Origin: Desulfosporosinus orientis DSM 765
GTDB lineage: Bacteria; Bacillota; Desulfitobacteriia; Desulfitobacteriales; Desulfitobacteriaceae
Length of the DNA stretch: 64,000 bases
Direction of reading: 5' to 3'
Assembly: GCF_000235605.1 (NCBI RefSeq)
Contig: NC_016584.1
Location: forward strand, 2,406,001-2,470,000
This document shows positions 25,633-34,394 of the stretch, piece after piece. The notes below the pieces were generated by a model. That model was not told the origin of the DNA, ran no database searches, and saw nothing but the letters and a program-made list of their open reading frames with translations. Each line of letters starts with the position of its first letter. The stretch's first letter is position 1. The position numbers were made by a program, and so were the translations under genes.

Positions 25633-25669
25633 TAGCCGGCAGCACTCGTATCTGAGTGGCTGTCGGCTA
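25633..25669 (+). terminator. Hairpin after the ECF module
   Basis: TAGCCGGCAGC-ACTC pairs with GAGTGGCTGTCGGCTA. The stem is strong but lacks a T-run, so it may be a processing or 3-prime stabilising structure. Confidence 0.5.
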
Positions 25670-25776
25670 AAGGCGGGCAGAATATCCGCGATTATTGTTA
25701 CCGCATTTTGAGATAGATGAATTCTCAATCTTGGCGGTGATGGAGGGCAGAGTTAGCCCGGGAGGAAGGAGTTCGC

Positions 25777-25804
25777 ACTATTATTGCCCAGAAGATTAAA
25801 TAGG
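25777..25804 (+). repeat. Direct repeat right of the ECF module
   Basis: Partner of 23569-23596. Flanks on the other side are unrelated, which fits insertion or unequal recombination of the module. Confidence 0.6.
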
Positions 25805-25899
25805 TTAGCTGACTTTAATTACAATCTGCCTTATAATGGAAATGGCTACAAATGAATTTTATACATGTAATCAATATGGGTGGTAAGGAGGTAATGTGT

Positions 25900-26172
25900 G
25901 TGGGTGATTTTTTTGACGGGCTGAAACTTGGTAAAAAGGCCTTCAAACAGGCACTGGATAAAAAAGGGGAGTTTCGTGCAGGGGGGAAGCAAGTTGTCTG
26001 TCCTCATTGCAGCAATGTTTTATTCGAAAAAGGCGAAGCTCAACTGAATACACAGGGGGCTACTTTTTTAGGCTTAGACTGGCTTAATAAATCAGCTTCC
26101 CTTTTAGTATGTACGAATTGCGGCCTTATACAGTGGTTTATCATCCAACCGGAGAAAATTCAGAAAGGCTAA
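25900..26172 (+). CDS. Zinc-ribbon protein of unknown function
   Basis: 90 residues with two CxxC pairs (CPHC about 35-38 and CTNC about 74-77). AAGGAGGT at 25884-25891 favours the GTG at 25900 over the ATG six bases upstream or the longer frame from 25852. Similar short proteins with a lone zinc ribbon are common in clostridia; the function is not known. Confidence 0.6.
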   Translation: MGDFFDGLKLGKKAFKQALDKKGEFRAGGKQVVCPHCSNVLFEKGEAQLNTQGATFLGLDWLNKSASLLVCTNCGLIQWFIIQPEKIQKG

Positions 26173-26839
26173 GAGTGATTAACCTCAGTGCCGCCCCATT
26201 CTACTACACTAAAACCTGTTCTGTTAAAAGTCGTAAATTGTTGTGGAGTAATATCGATTTTACTTGTAAGAGGTTTATAAACCATAAAAACTCGAAGTAC
26301 GGAGTCTGGATTAGGATCTATGGATAAATGCACCTGCTGTGCATACTCTTCGTTGGCAAAAGTAATCAGGTTATAGTCATTGCCCTGCATGTAAGGTAAC
26401 CAGTAGGCGATAAAATCATTGTATTCCTTTGGGGTAAGACCCATTAAAGAAAGCTTATCTTGAAGGAAATCTTTGGTATCTTTGCCGGCTACCACAAATC
26501 CCTTGGAGATATCCCAATTGTTATGCTTGAGTAAGCCCTCCCAAAACAAATAAGAGTACTCTTTGTCGTCGTCTAAATTGTAAGAGGAATAGGGGCTTTC
26601 AGATAGAAGGCCAAGGGACCGGCGGTTAAAGCATCTGCCATACCATAAGAAGTTGATGATGAAAGAATAGCGGTGCCGGTCCAACCTGCTTGATCTGCAA
26701 TTGCGTTTGCAGTTTGAACAGCAGTTGTACCGGCTAGGCGTGTTGGAACGGTACCTGCTGCAAATGAATTAAACGGAAGCATATTTAATGCTAAACCTGC
26801 GGCAGCTAAAGATGATAAGAGTTTTTTGGTTTTTTCCAT
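26169..26839 (-). pseudogene. Cell-wall-binding protein, internally deleted and frameshifted
   Basis: From the ATG at 26839 (GAGGAG upstream) come a signal peptide (MEKTKKLLSSLAAAGLALNMLPFNSFAAG) and one half of a cell wall binding repeat 2 (RLAGTTAVQTANAIADQAGW, SSSTSYGMADALTAGPLAF). The frame is then broken near 26600. The C-terminal 130 residues continue in another frame (LFWEGLL, GFVVAGKDTKDF, GLTPKEYNDFIAYWLPYMQ, ending EWGG). Most repeats of the original protein are missing. A piece of the same C-terminal domain recurs at 52457-52528. Confidence 0.8.
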
Positions 26840-27134
26840 GGCGGAATTTCTCCTCTCAATTTAAGCCTTTATCAAGTAATGGAATGATTTCTATCAAGTT
26901 TTTCTGCATCTTCACCATAAATTATGTACCCTCAATTAATCGTAAGAGGATACCTAATTATAACATGGAAAATACATACAAAACGTAAATTAATGGAGCA
27001 TTTGGACACCCTTTATCCAGGAGATAGAGATAATAGTTGAATAGTACGATAGGTTAAGATACCCAAAAGTAATCGCTTCGAAATGCTGCCAGGCTGTAAA
27101 TCCTGTTTCCTGTGGGATACAAAAATCACTGTCG

Positions 27135-27371
27135 GTGGAATTGGATAACGCAGATGAAATCTTTAAGATTCATTCCAATACTTTGGGAAGCTGCCCTATC
27201 GGGAGCAATGTCCGGGGATTATTGGTACCCCATCTGAATAGTGCGGTGGCGGCTATGAAAGCAGAACTTTCAAAAGTAACTTTGGGTCAGCTGATAGATG
27301 AACTTTACCGGAAAATCTTGCCCAGTAAAAGCAGGGGATTAAGAGGTAAACTATATGGAATTCAGTATTGA
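27135..27371 (+). CDS. Hypothetical protein or fragment
   Basis: 78-codon frame (IHSNTLGSCPIGSNVRGLLVPHL, then VAAMKAELSKVTLGQLIDELYRKIL). No ribosome site is visible and I recognise no domain. Its end overlaps the HesB-like remnant, so it may be debris from the duplicated segment. Confidence 0.3.
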   Translation: MELDNADEIFKIHSNTLGSCPIGSNVRGLLVPHLNSAVAAMKAELSKVTLGQLIDELYRKILPSKSRGLRGKLYGIQY

Positions 27372-27411
27372 AAACAAAGCAAGAGATTAAAGGTGTGTCT
27401 TAATAAAAATT
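27355..27411 (+). pseudogene. HesB-like remnant (paralogue of 10840-11148)
   Basis: MEFSIENKARD is followed at once by IKGVCL and AAAAAT-like bases, i.e. the first 11 codons joined to the end of the gene, with about 210 bases of the middle missing, including the position equal to the UGA. Confidence 0.7.
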
Positions 27412-27477
27412 GAGGCAGCCTCCGGGAGATTCACCTGCACATGGGAAAAATTAAAATACAGAAGGTTGGAGATTTTA

Positions 27478-28593
27478 TTGAAAATCAATGATTTTAAACT
27501 GGAAGTCTTTTTTGGTAAACACGAATTTACGGCCCCCTATTTGTTAACCCAGTCAGACTGTGAATCAATGTCCAGCAAAGAATTATTGGATTACGAGCCG
27601 GGGGCAAAAGAAGCCTTTCTAAATCAATGGCTTGGATATACTGAAGTCCAGGGAAATCCGGAACTGCGCAGGATTATTGCTGGACTTTATTCAACTTTAA
27701 GCCAAGAAAACATCCTTGTTCATGTGGGAGCCCAAGAACCAATATTCAATTTTATGAATGCCGTACTTGACAAAGGAGATCATGTAATCAGTCAATTTCC
27801 AATTTACCAGTCATTATATGAAGTGGCTAATGCTATTGGCTGTGAAGTGTCGAAGTGGTCCATAGAACATACTAAAAATGGTTGGGCAATGAATCTGCGT
27901 GAGCTTGAGAAGCTAATCCAGCCGAATACAAAATTGATTGTCCTTAACAGTCCCAACAATCCGACGGGATATACTTTTTCGGAAGAGGAAATAGACAGGA
28001 TAGCAGAGGTTGCCCAAAAACATGGGGTTTATGTATTTTGTGATGAAGTGTATAAGGGCATCGAGCTAGATGGTATTAAACGGCCCTGGTTTGCTGATCG
28101 CTATGAAAAAGGCATTTCCCTTGGGGTTATGTCAAAAGCTTATGGCTTGGCAGGCCTTCGAATTGGATGGCTGGCGATAAAGGATGATGAGCTTATGCAA
28201 AGACTGATTAAAATGAAGCATTATACCAGCATTTGCAGCAGCGGTCCTTCAGAGTTCCTGGCCACGATTGCTTTAAAGCACAGCCATGAAATATTGGAAC
28301 GTAATCTTAGGATCATCAAAGAGAATATTAAAATCGCTGAAGTATTTTTCGCAAAATACCAGGGATTATTTGAGTTCTCCCCCCCAATGGCCGGGCCGGT
28401 GGCATTCGTTAAGATGAACATTGACATACCTATGGAAGAGTTCTGCAATACTTTAGTTGAAGAAAGCGGTGTTTTGTTACTGCCTGCATCCGTCTACTCG
28501 TATGCAGGGCAATATTTCCGAATGGGCTTTGGGAGAGCAAACTTTTCCCATAGTCTAAAGCAATTTGAACAGTACTTACAACACAGAAATTGA
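27478..28593 (+). CDS. PLP-dependent aminotransferase, class I/II
   Basis: 371 residues. Fold type I features: YTEVQGNPELRRIIAGLY, the substrate-loop VGAQEPIF, NSPNNPTGY (Asn-Pro binding PLP), DEVYKGIE and the Schiff-base lysine in SKAYGLAGLRIGW (about 220), with the carboxylate-binding arginine near FRMGFGR. The TTG at 27478 (GGAG six bases before it) is the best start; a TTG at 27466 is possible. Substrate unknown. A broken paralogue is at 11139-11374, and both end next to a long palindrome. Confidence 0.88.
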   Translation: MKINDFKLEVFFGKHEFTAPYLLTQSDCESMSSKELLDYEPGAKEAFLNQWLGYTEVQGNPELRRIIAGLYSTLSQENILVHVGAQEPIFNFMNAVLDKGDHVISQFPIYQSLYEVANAIGCEVSKWSIEHTKNGWAMNLRELEKLIQPNTKLIVLNSPNNPTGYTFSEEEIDRIAEVAQKHGVYVFCDEVYKGIELDGIKRPWFADRYEKGISLGVMSKAYGLAGLRIGWLAIKDDELMQRLIKMKHYTSICSSGPSEFLATIALKHSHEILERNLRIIKENIKIAEVFFAKYQGLFEFSPPMAGPVAFVKMNIDIPMEEFCNTLVEESGVLLLPASVYSYAGQYFRMGFGRANFSHSLKQFEQYLQHRN

Positions 28594-28606
28594 CCATGGG
28601 AAAATC

Positions 28607-28656
28607 AAGGCTTGTACCAAGAATCTTACGCGCGTAAGATTCTTGGTACAAGCCTT
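28607..28656. repeat. Long palindrome, copy 3
   Basis: 50-base perfect palindrome with outer ends AAGGCTTGTACC/GGTACAAGCCTT, 13 bases after the aminotransferase stop. It can act as a hairpin at the 3-prime end of that message. Confidence 0.92.
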
Positions 28657-28816
28657 ATACTGAAAGTGGCAAGAGATAGATACAAAGGTGACGAAGGAGG
28701 ATTGTAGACGAACTGTTTACAGGAGACAGCGGATGATCGTTAAAAGAGGTTATATAGAATGAAGGACCAATAAAAAATGAGCGGGTGTATTTTCAGAACG
28801 AAGATACACCTGCTTT

Positions 28817-29215
28817 TTATGCTTTTTTAGTAAGATAAAGATCCGGATATTCATAGTAAGCCATTCTCATATTTCTCATCGTTAATTTTTTAAGCTGCTC
28901 ATTAACAATTTGGGCTGAGTTACGAGAATCGTAGGCTTCGATTTTAGAATCTATGAGTTTGAGATTTTCATTGAGGGTATCTATACGGTTTAGGATCTCT
29001 TTTCGGTGTTCCCGCAGCATTTTTTTTCGCGAATCTATTGTGCCGGCACCTTCCATACAAAAATCAATGTATTTTTTGATGCTCTTAATTTGCATTCCTG
29101 TATTCTTCAGACAACAAATCATCCTAATCATATTAACATCGTACTCCGTAAACACACGAATTCCTGAGTTGTTTTTTAACACAAAGGGAAGAAGACCTTG
29201 CCAGCTAGTCCGTTA
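28817..29215 (-). pseudogene. MerR-family regulator lacking its N-terminus
   Basis: Reads GLLPFVLKNNSGIRVFTEYDVNMIRMICCLKNTGMQIKSIKKYI and then a long coiled-coil typical of MerR proteins. The first 25 residues, which hold the recognition helix, are absent; the frame closes at a stop just upstream (about 29218). No alternative start with a ribosome site is visible. Confidence 0.7.
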
Positions 29216-29307
29216 AGTGTTACACAATAGAGAGTCCCATGGGGCGAAAGGATCACCAAAAGTGCAAAAACCAATGGGTTTCTTCGGCAGACAGCTATTT
29301 CCTTGTG

Positions 29308-29380
29308 AATTTTAGTCAATATATTGACAACTTCAGCAAGCTTACTTAAACTGTATATAGTAAATATATTGACTAAAATT
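29308..29380 (+). promoter_or_regulatory. Promoter with paired MarR-type operators
   Basis: AATTTTAGTCAATATATT (29308-29325) and AATATATTGACTAAAATT (29363-29380) are exact 18-base inverted repeats. Each end also carries TAG-TNAATATATTGAC, 45 bases apart; the left one contains the perfect 14-base palindrome GTCAATATATTGAC and includes the probable -35 box TTGACA (29324), with TAAACT (29347) as -10. A regulator bound here would block transcription of the hydrolase gene at 29432. Confidence 0.6.
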
Positions 29381-29431
29381 ATAGAGATGAGAAGCTCTAA
29401 GCTTCTATAACCGGCAAGGGGGGAGTCAATC

Positions 29432-30703
29432 ATGAAAATTACTATTGAGAACCAAGAAGCATTTGTTGATGAAAAAGTACGTATCACAGTTTCCGGGTTA
29501 ACTCCGAACAGTCAGCTGAGGGCGAGGATGAAAATGGAACTGCCGTGGTGCAGCGGCGAGGAATTTTCATCCTATGCTGTTTTTGAGGTGGGAGAAACAG
29601 GTGAAGTAGACTTTGACCAAGCTGAACCGGTAGCGGGTACCTATAAAGCCCGGACTAGTATGGGCCTCATTTATTCTCTGAGGCTGTCAAAGTCAGCCGG
29701 GAAGAATATAGCAGAAAACATCAGCATTGAAAAGCCCATCCGCATAAATTTGGGGTTGGAAGCTTCTTCGGAACAGAAAGAAATTCAGCTAATAAGATAC
29801 TTCGCGGCAAAAAATCTTATCATAAAGCCGGTTAGCGACGGTTTTACCGGGCAGCTGTTCTACCGGGAAAATTCCTGTGACAAAACGATTTTGATGCTCG
29901 GCGGGTCGGATGGACAGATGGAAAGCCTCGCTTTAATAGCTGGTCCCCTTGCCTCCAGAGGCTTCAATGTCCTATCTGTACCTTATTTCGGCGTTGAAGG
30001 ATTGCCGGAAAAATTAGAAGAAGTCCCGTTAGAATACTTTGAAAAAATATTTCACTGGCTGGAAACAAATGCAATTACCAAAGCGGAAGAAATTTACCTC
30101 CACGGAACATCGAAAGGCGGCGAATTAGCGCTTTTGCTGGCCTCGCGTTATCCTCGGATTAAAAAAGTAGCCGCGGTGGAACCGCACGCTTATTGCTTTC
30201 AGGCATTAGACGGATTGATGAGCGGCAAAAATGTTTCTTCCTGGTCCTATCAGGGAAAATCCATTCCTTTTATCGAAGTAGATAACAATATCTTCTTTGA
30301 AGATCAGAAAAAAGCCGTTGGTGCAGGAATGCCCTTTGGGTTTGCCGGTACCTATCAAAAAAGCCTTGAAAGAGCAGGCAACAAAGAAGAAGCCAGAATA
30401 AAAATTGAGAATTCAGAAGCCGACATTCTGCTAATCTGCGGAGAAAAGGATAACATCTGGAACAGTTACGATGCCTGTTCCGAACTATTGCAAGTTCTGA
30501 AGCGTCACAATTACAGGCATTCTGTGCAGCTCTTGTCCTACGAAAACATGGGGCATCCTATGCCCGTTCCTTTTGTGATTCCCCTTAGTCTTACTCTGGA
30601 AATGCCGGTGAATGGCGGTCTGTTTTCTTCCGGCGGAACGGTTGAGGGAAATGCAAGGGGACAGTACGAATCGTTTCGGAAAACTATCGAGTTTTTTAAT
30701 TAA
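29432..30703 (+). CDS. BAAT/acyl-CoA thioesterase-family alpha/beta hydrolase
   Basis: 423 residues. An N-terminal immunoglobulin-like domain (about 1-125; DEKVRITVSGLTPNSQLRARMKM, MGLIYSLRL) precedes an alpha/beta hydrolase domain with the nucleophile elbow LHGTSKGGELAL (Ser about 228), acid near CGEKDNIWNS and histidine in MGHPMPVPF. This is the architecture of bile acid-CoA:amino acid N-acyltransferase and acyl-CoA thioesterases. In bacteria the substrate is unknown. CAAGGGGGGAG precedes the ATG. Probably controlled by the MarR protein encoded next. Confidence 0.85.
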   Translation: MKITIENQEAFVDEKVRITVSGLTPNSQLRARMKMELPWCSGEEFSSYAVFEVGETGEVDFDQAEPVAGTYKARTSMGLIYSLRLSKSAGKNIAENISIEKPIRINLGLEASSEQKEIQLIRYFAAKNLIIKPVSDGFTGQLFYRENSCDKTILMLGGSDGQMESLALIAGPLASRGFNVLSVPYFGVEGLPEKLEEVPLEYFEKIFHWLETNAITKAEEIYLHGTSKGGELALLLASRYPRIKKVAAVEPHAYCFQALDGLMSGKNVSSWSYQGKSIPFIEVDNNIFFEDQKKAVGAGMPFGFAGTYQKSLERAGNKEEARIKIENSEADILLICGEKDNIWNSYDACSELLQVLKRHNYRHSVQLLSYENMGHPMPVPFVIPLSLTLEMPVNGGLFSSGGTVEGNARGQYESFRKTIEFFN

Positions 30704-30822
30704 AAGCCTTGGCCGGCTGCCTGTTAAATGGATGACATTCTTGATAATGGTTTGGATTCGTTGTATATTAAAAGACAATTAATTGACTATGTTTTTAATT
30801 CTCGATAAGGGCGGTTGCAGCA

Positions 30823-31374
30823 GTGGATTATGATAAGGAATTGCATCTGTTACATTTAATGCAGCAAGTTTATTCCAGCTTGATTTCCGCTTCCAATAAA
30901 CTCCAGACAACGGGAGACAAATACTGTGTTCCCTTGACTTCCAGGCAGTACATGACAGTACTGGCCATGCTTCATTTGCCCGAAGAAGAAACTACGATTG
31001 TCAATATTGCCAATAAACTAGGGGCTACTAAGCAAAACGTTACGCAATTGGTTGGAAGCCTTGCCAAGAAAGGCCTCGTTGAGATCGTTCCCAGTAAAAG
31101 GGACAAAAGAGCAGTCAATGTACGTCTGACGGATTTTGGTCTTGAAACGATGGTGAATTGCGGAAGCAATATGTCCATTGATTTTATGGCGGATATTTTC
31201 AGGGGATTTGACGAGAAAGAGCTGGAAACATTATGGAATTTGCTTGGCAAATTGTATCGTTTCGACGGTACAGAGATGGAGGGCTTTGAAGCCGATGTTA
31301 AAGTTCCAAATACGTTCAGTGATGAAGAAGTTCGGCTTGCCATTGAACGATTCTCACTAAAGCGAAGAAATTAA
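30823..31374 (+). CDS. MarR-family transcriptional regulator
   Basis: 183 residues. The winged helix-turn-helix is seen in LTSRQYMTVLAMLHLPEEETTIVNIANKLGATKQNVTQLVGSLAKKGLVEIVPSKRDKRAVNVRLTDFG, helices for dimerisation on both sides. The start is GTG 30823 with a weak AAGGG. The C-terminal tail of about 35 residues is longer than usual. The paired operators 1.4 kb upstream, before the hydrolase gene, are its most likely targets. Confidence 0.88.
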   Translation: MDYDKELHLLHLMQQVYSSLISASNKLQTTGDKYCVPLTSRQYMTVLAMLHLPEEETTIVNIANKLGATKQNVTQLVGSLAKKGLVEIVPSKRDKRAVNVRLTDFGLETMVNCGSNMSIDFMADIFRGFDEKELETLWNLLGKLYRFDGTEMEGFEADVKVPNTFSDEEVRLAIERFSLKRRN

Positions 31375-31469
31375 CCATTAGCTTGATTAAAATATGCCGC
31401 CAGGAGCGGTGATTAACCTGGTACAGGTACTTCCTGTAAAACAGTATTTATTGGAGTTGGAGAAACACT

Positions 31470-31900
31470 ATGCCTGATCTACAGTATTTTGATTATGGAG
31501 AAAAGGAAATCCAATGGCTAAAAGCCCGTGATCCGATACTCGGCGCCGCGATAGATGAGATTGGGCATATCAACCGTCCAGTTATCCCCGATATGTTCAT
31601 GGCTTTGGTAAATGCCATTGTCGGACAACAAATATCCACAAAGGCCCAAGTGACAATCTGGAATCGAATGCTGGAAAAATTCTCATCTATTATCACCGTA
31701 AAATTACACCTCAGCTTTTTAATAAATACAAACGCCGTTATTCGCCTTATGCAACGGTAGCCAGCCTTTATCTGTGGGCAATAGCCGGTGGTGCCTGCCG
31801 GAATCTTGTTGACTATCAGCCTAAAAAAGCAGCTTCCCAAAAAGAAGCGGCGAAGAGAGGGCGAAAACAGGTGCATGGAGCAGAAGAGACAGTAAATTAA
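31470..31900 (+). pseudogene. DNA-3-methyladenine glycosylase (AlkA type), internally deleted
   Basis: The N-terminal 75 codons are clear (FDYGEKEIQWLKARDP, MALVNAIVGQQISTKAQVTIWNRM). The frame then shifts near 31690 and resumes with the family's C-terminal end (YHRKITPQLFNKYKRRYSPYATVASLYLW). The whole HhH-GPD centre with the catalytic aspartate is gone, so it cannot be active. Confidence 0.8.
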
Positions 31901-32033
31901 GCTCAAAAGCCAATGAAAAAGGATACTTCCCTATTCAACTTAAATACTGGATAATATGCAGCTGACGGCGCAGATTTGCATTTCCAAGCTGTGGAAATGG
32001 TGTTAAAATTGTGTTTGAAAGGAGGAGAATTCC

Positions 32034-32513
32034 ATGAAAATAGCAATTGTGTATTTTAGCACGACCGGTAATACCCAAAAAGTTGCAGATCTTATAGCTG
32101 AAGGTGCGATGAAAGTTGAAAACGTCGATGTCAAAAGTATGTCTGTGGAAGAAATCGACAATGAATTCTTGACTGAAGCCAAAGCGGTTATCTTTGGGTC
32201 GCCTACGATTGCGGGAACCTTTGCCTGGCAATTAAAGCAATGGTTAGATACCTCTAAAAATGTCGGCGGAAAACTTGGAGCTGTTTTTGCTACAGCAAAT
32301 TATGTTGGCGGCGGCGCAGAGGTGGCAGAAATCGCAATGATTGCCGAGATGTTGGTAAAAGGCATGTTGGTATACTCTTCAGGCGTTGCTGAGGGACAGC
32401 CTTTCATTCATTATGGACCTGTATGCATTAAAGATGGGGATGACGGACAAAAAGAGCGGGCCAAAATATTTGGGGAACGGATTGCCAGAAAGGCCGCAGA
32501 ATTGTTCAACTAA
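32034..32513 (+). CDS. Flavodoxin-family protein
   Basis: 159 residues, a complete flavodoxin-like fold. FMN phosphate loop IVYFSTTGNTQKVADLI at the N-terminus; GSPTIAGTFAWQLKQWLD around 55-72; the isoalloxazine loop near ATANYVGGGAEVA. It could be an electron carrier or an NADPH:quinone-reductase-like protein. AAAGGAGGAG precedes ATG 32034. A long hairpin terminator follows. Confidence 0.88.
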   Translation: MKIAIVYFSTTGNTQKVADLIAEGAMKVENVDVKSMSVEEIDNEFLTEAKAVIFGSPTIAGTFAWQLKQWLDTSKNVGGKLGAVFATANYVGGGAEVAEIAMIAEMLVKGMLVYSSGVAEGQPFIHYGPVCIKDGDDGQKERAKIFGERIARKAAELFN

Positions 32514-32576
32514 CACTCTGATCTTTAGGGTGGAAACTTATAGTGTTATATTGAAGTATATTTATATGAAGGGATT

Positions 32577-32640
32577 TAAAAATCGGGTGTTTTGAGCTCT
32601 GACTAATCTAGATTAGTCCGCCTCAAACCGCCCGATTTTT
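32577..32640. terminator. Long bidirectional hairpin, copy 2
   Basis: AAAAATCGGG-GTTTTGAG on the left pairs with CTCAAAC-CGCCCGATTTTT on the right around the shared core GACTAATCTAGATTAGTC. A and T runs flank it. It ends the flavodoxin transcript. Confidence 0.8.
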
Positions 32641-32685
32641 AATTTGGAGTTTTCTTGATCCGAGAGTCTGGTGGGGTGAGTCAGT

Positions 32686-32735
32686 CGGGCTTGTACCAAG
32701 AATCTTACGCGCGTAAGATTCTTGGTACAAGCCTG
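32686..32735. repeat. Long palindrome, copy 4
   Basis: About 50 bases, outer ends CGGGCTTGTACC/GGTACAAGCCTG. The preceding 30 bases (GGTGAGTCAG and neighbours) also resemble those of copy 2, so the repeated unit extends beyond the palindrome on one side. Confidence 0.9.
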
Positions 32736-32796
32736 GGCAAAAGCTTCTTCCCGATTCAAGTTAGGGGAAAGCAGCACTGCAGGAGGTAATGGGAAC

Positions 32797-32812
32797 AATA
32801 CAAAAATGTATT
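32797..32812. promoter_or_regulatory. Candidate activator site (UAS) 1a
   Basis: AATACAAAAATGTATT, a perfect AATACA-N4-TGTATT dyad, about 180 bases upstream of the sigma-54 -24 box at 32994. Confidence 0.65.
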
Positions 32813-32872
32813 GTGAAATACTGATATGTATTAGAGCAAAATACCCGGTGGGTTATTTTATTAAAAATTAAT

Positions 32873-32888
32873 AATACATTTTTGTATT
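32873..32888. promoter_or_regulatory. Candidate activator site (UAS) 1b
   Basis: AATACATTTTTGTATT, the same dyad, about 105 bases upstream of the -24 box, a usual distance for an enhancer-binding protein. Confidence 0.7.
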
Positions 32889-32991
32889 TCAGTTTCTTTT
32901 AATAGCTAATTATCAACATTCCTCTAAGCCTAAAACCCCATGATTATAAAGACATTAGAAGCAAATAAGAAAATATCGGACTCTTAAGAAA

Positions 32992-33008
32992 TTGGCATAA
33001 GAATTGCT
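32992..33008 (+). promoter_or_regulatory. Sigma-54 promoter of the CoA-transferase operon
   Basis: TTGGCATAAGAATTGCT, with GG and GC ten bases apart as required for sigma-54. It lies 42 bases before the first gene of the operon. Confidence 0.88.
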
Positions 33009-33049
33009 TATAAATATCTTTAAAGATATTTAAAGTGAAGGTGAGTACT

Positions 33050-33703
33050 ATGAATAAGCTCAAAGATATTGATGAAGCAATTGGATATATAAAAGATGGC
33101 ATGGTTGTCATGATCGGCGGCTTCATGGGAGTTGGAACTCCGGAAATTTTTATTGATGCAATCCTGGAAAAAGGCATAAAAGACCTGACGATTATTGCCA
33201 ATGATACAGGACTTCCCCACCGGGGGATTGGCAAGCTTGTAGTTAATAAAAGGGTCAAAAAAGTTATAGCATCTCATATAGGTCTTAATCCGGAGACCGG
33301 TCGACAAATGAACAATCAAGAATTAATCGTCGAGTTAGTGCCCCAAGGCACATTGGCAGAGCAAATTAGATGCGGGGGTTCGGGAATTGGCGGCTTTTTA
33401 ACAGAAACAGGGGTTGGCACGATTGTGGAAGAAGGAAAGCGAAAAATTGCCGTCAACAAGACAGAATATCTTTTGGAATTACCCTTAAAAGCAGATGTGG
33501 CCTTAATAAGAGGATCTGTCGTCGATAAACAGGGGAATGTTTTTTATAACGCCTCAACAAGAAATTTCAATCCATTGATAGCAGCAGCTGCCGACTTAGT
33601 GTTAGTAGCTGCTGAAAAAATTGTTGAAGTTGGGGAACTGGACCCCAACCAAGTCATGACACCGGGAATATTTGTTGATTATATAGTGGGAGGTGAAAAG
33701 TAG
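33050..33703 (+). CDS. atoD: Acetoacetate/3-oxoacid CoA-transferase, subunit A
   Basis: 217 residues. Alpha subunit of a class I CoA-transferase: [76 protein letters not shown]. It forms a complex with the next gene's product and moves CoA between acetyl-CoA and acetoacetate. I start at ATG 33050 (GAAGGTGAG upstream). First gene of a five-gene operon from the sigma-54 promoter; here it would activate the acetoacetate released by the BKACE enzyme. Confidence 0.92.
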   Translation: MNKLKDIDEAIGYIKDGMVVMIGGFMGVGTPEIFIDAILEKGIKDLTIIANDTGLPHRGIGKLVVNKRVKKVIASHIGLNPETGRQMNNQELIVELVPQGTLAEQIRCGGSGIGGFLTETGVGTIVEEGKRKIAVNKTEYLLELPLKADVALIRGSVVDKQGNVFYNASTRNFNPLIAAAADLVLVAAEKIVEVGELDPNQVMTPGIFVDYIVGGEK

Positions 33704-34362
33704 TGGAGGTTAAGAATGAAAGAGAATTCATTGCCAGGAGAATTGCCAGGGAGTTAAAGGACGGAGACGTAGTCAATTTAGGGATAGGACTACCAACCAG
33801 GGTTGCTAACTATATACCTGAAGGTGTTAATGTCATACTTCAATCCGAAAATGGCTTTGTGGGTTTAGGTTCAGAACCTAAAGAAGGGGAAATCAATAAA
33901 GACATTGTCAATGCAGGGGGACAGCCTGTAACCATAAAAAAGGGAGCTGCATTTTTTGACAGCGCTGCGTCTTTTGGAATAATCAGAGGCGGGCATGTCG
34001 ATGTTACGGTTTTAGGGGCTTTAGAAGTAGACCAAAAGGGGAATTTGGCAAACTTTATGGTGCCGGGAAAAATGGTTCCAGGAATGGGCGGTGCCATGGA
34101 TTTGGTAAGCGGGGCAAAGAAAGTTATTATTGCCACGACCCATACGGATAAGGGAGCACCTAAAATTCTTAAGAAATGCAAATTACCCCTGACGGCTGTA
34201 GGAAAAGTAAGCTGTATAGTTACAGAATTAGCATTTATAGAAGTTACACCAAGGGGTCTTGTCTTACAGGAAATTGCACCGGGTGTAACTTTAGAGGATA
34301 TTCTCAGAGGAACTGAGGCCGATCTTACCATTAGTGATAACTTAAAGATCATGTCGGTTTAA
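33703..34362 (+). CDS. atoA: Acetoacetate/3-oxoacid CoA-transferase, subunit B
   Basis: 219 residues. Beta subunit carrying the catalytic glutamate (E49 in the [11 protein letters not shown] motif). [18 protein letters not shown] and [29 protein letters not shown] are class I CoA-transferase signatures. The GTG start overlaps the stop of subunit A by one base, with GGAGGTG ahead. Acts with subunit A. Confidence 0.93.
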   Translation: MEVKNEREFIARRIARELKDGDVVNLGIGLPTRVANYIPEGVNVILQSENGFVGLGSEPKEGEINKDIVNAGGQPVTIKKGAAFFDSAASFGIIRGGHVDVTVLGALEVDQKGNLANFMVPGKMVPGMGGAMDLVSGAKKVIIATTHTDKGAPKILKKCKLPLTAVGKVSCIVTELAFIEVTPRGLVLQEIAPGVTLEDILRGTEADLTISDNLKIMSV

Positions 34363-34394
34363 CCTATGAGACGGAAATTTGAGAGGATAGGGAT

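Noticed and set aside
25852-25899. Longer start for the zinc-ribbon protein
   Set aside because: AAGGAGGT lies inside this stretch and points to the GTG at 25900.
28953-29216. Plus-strand frame opposite the MerR fragment
   Set aside because: Low-complexity composition and antisense to a recognisable MerR sequence.
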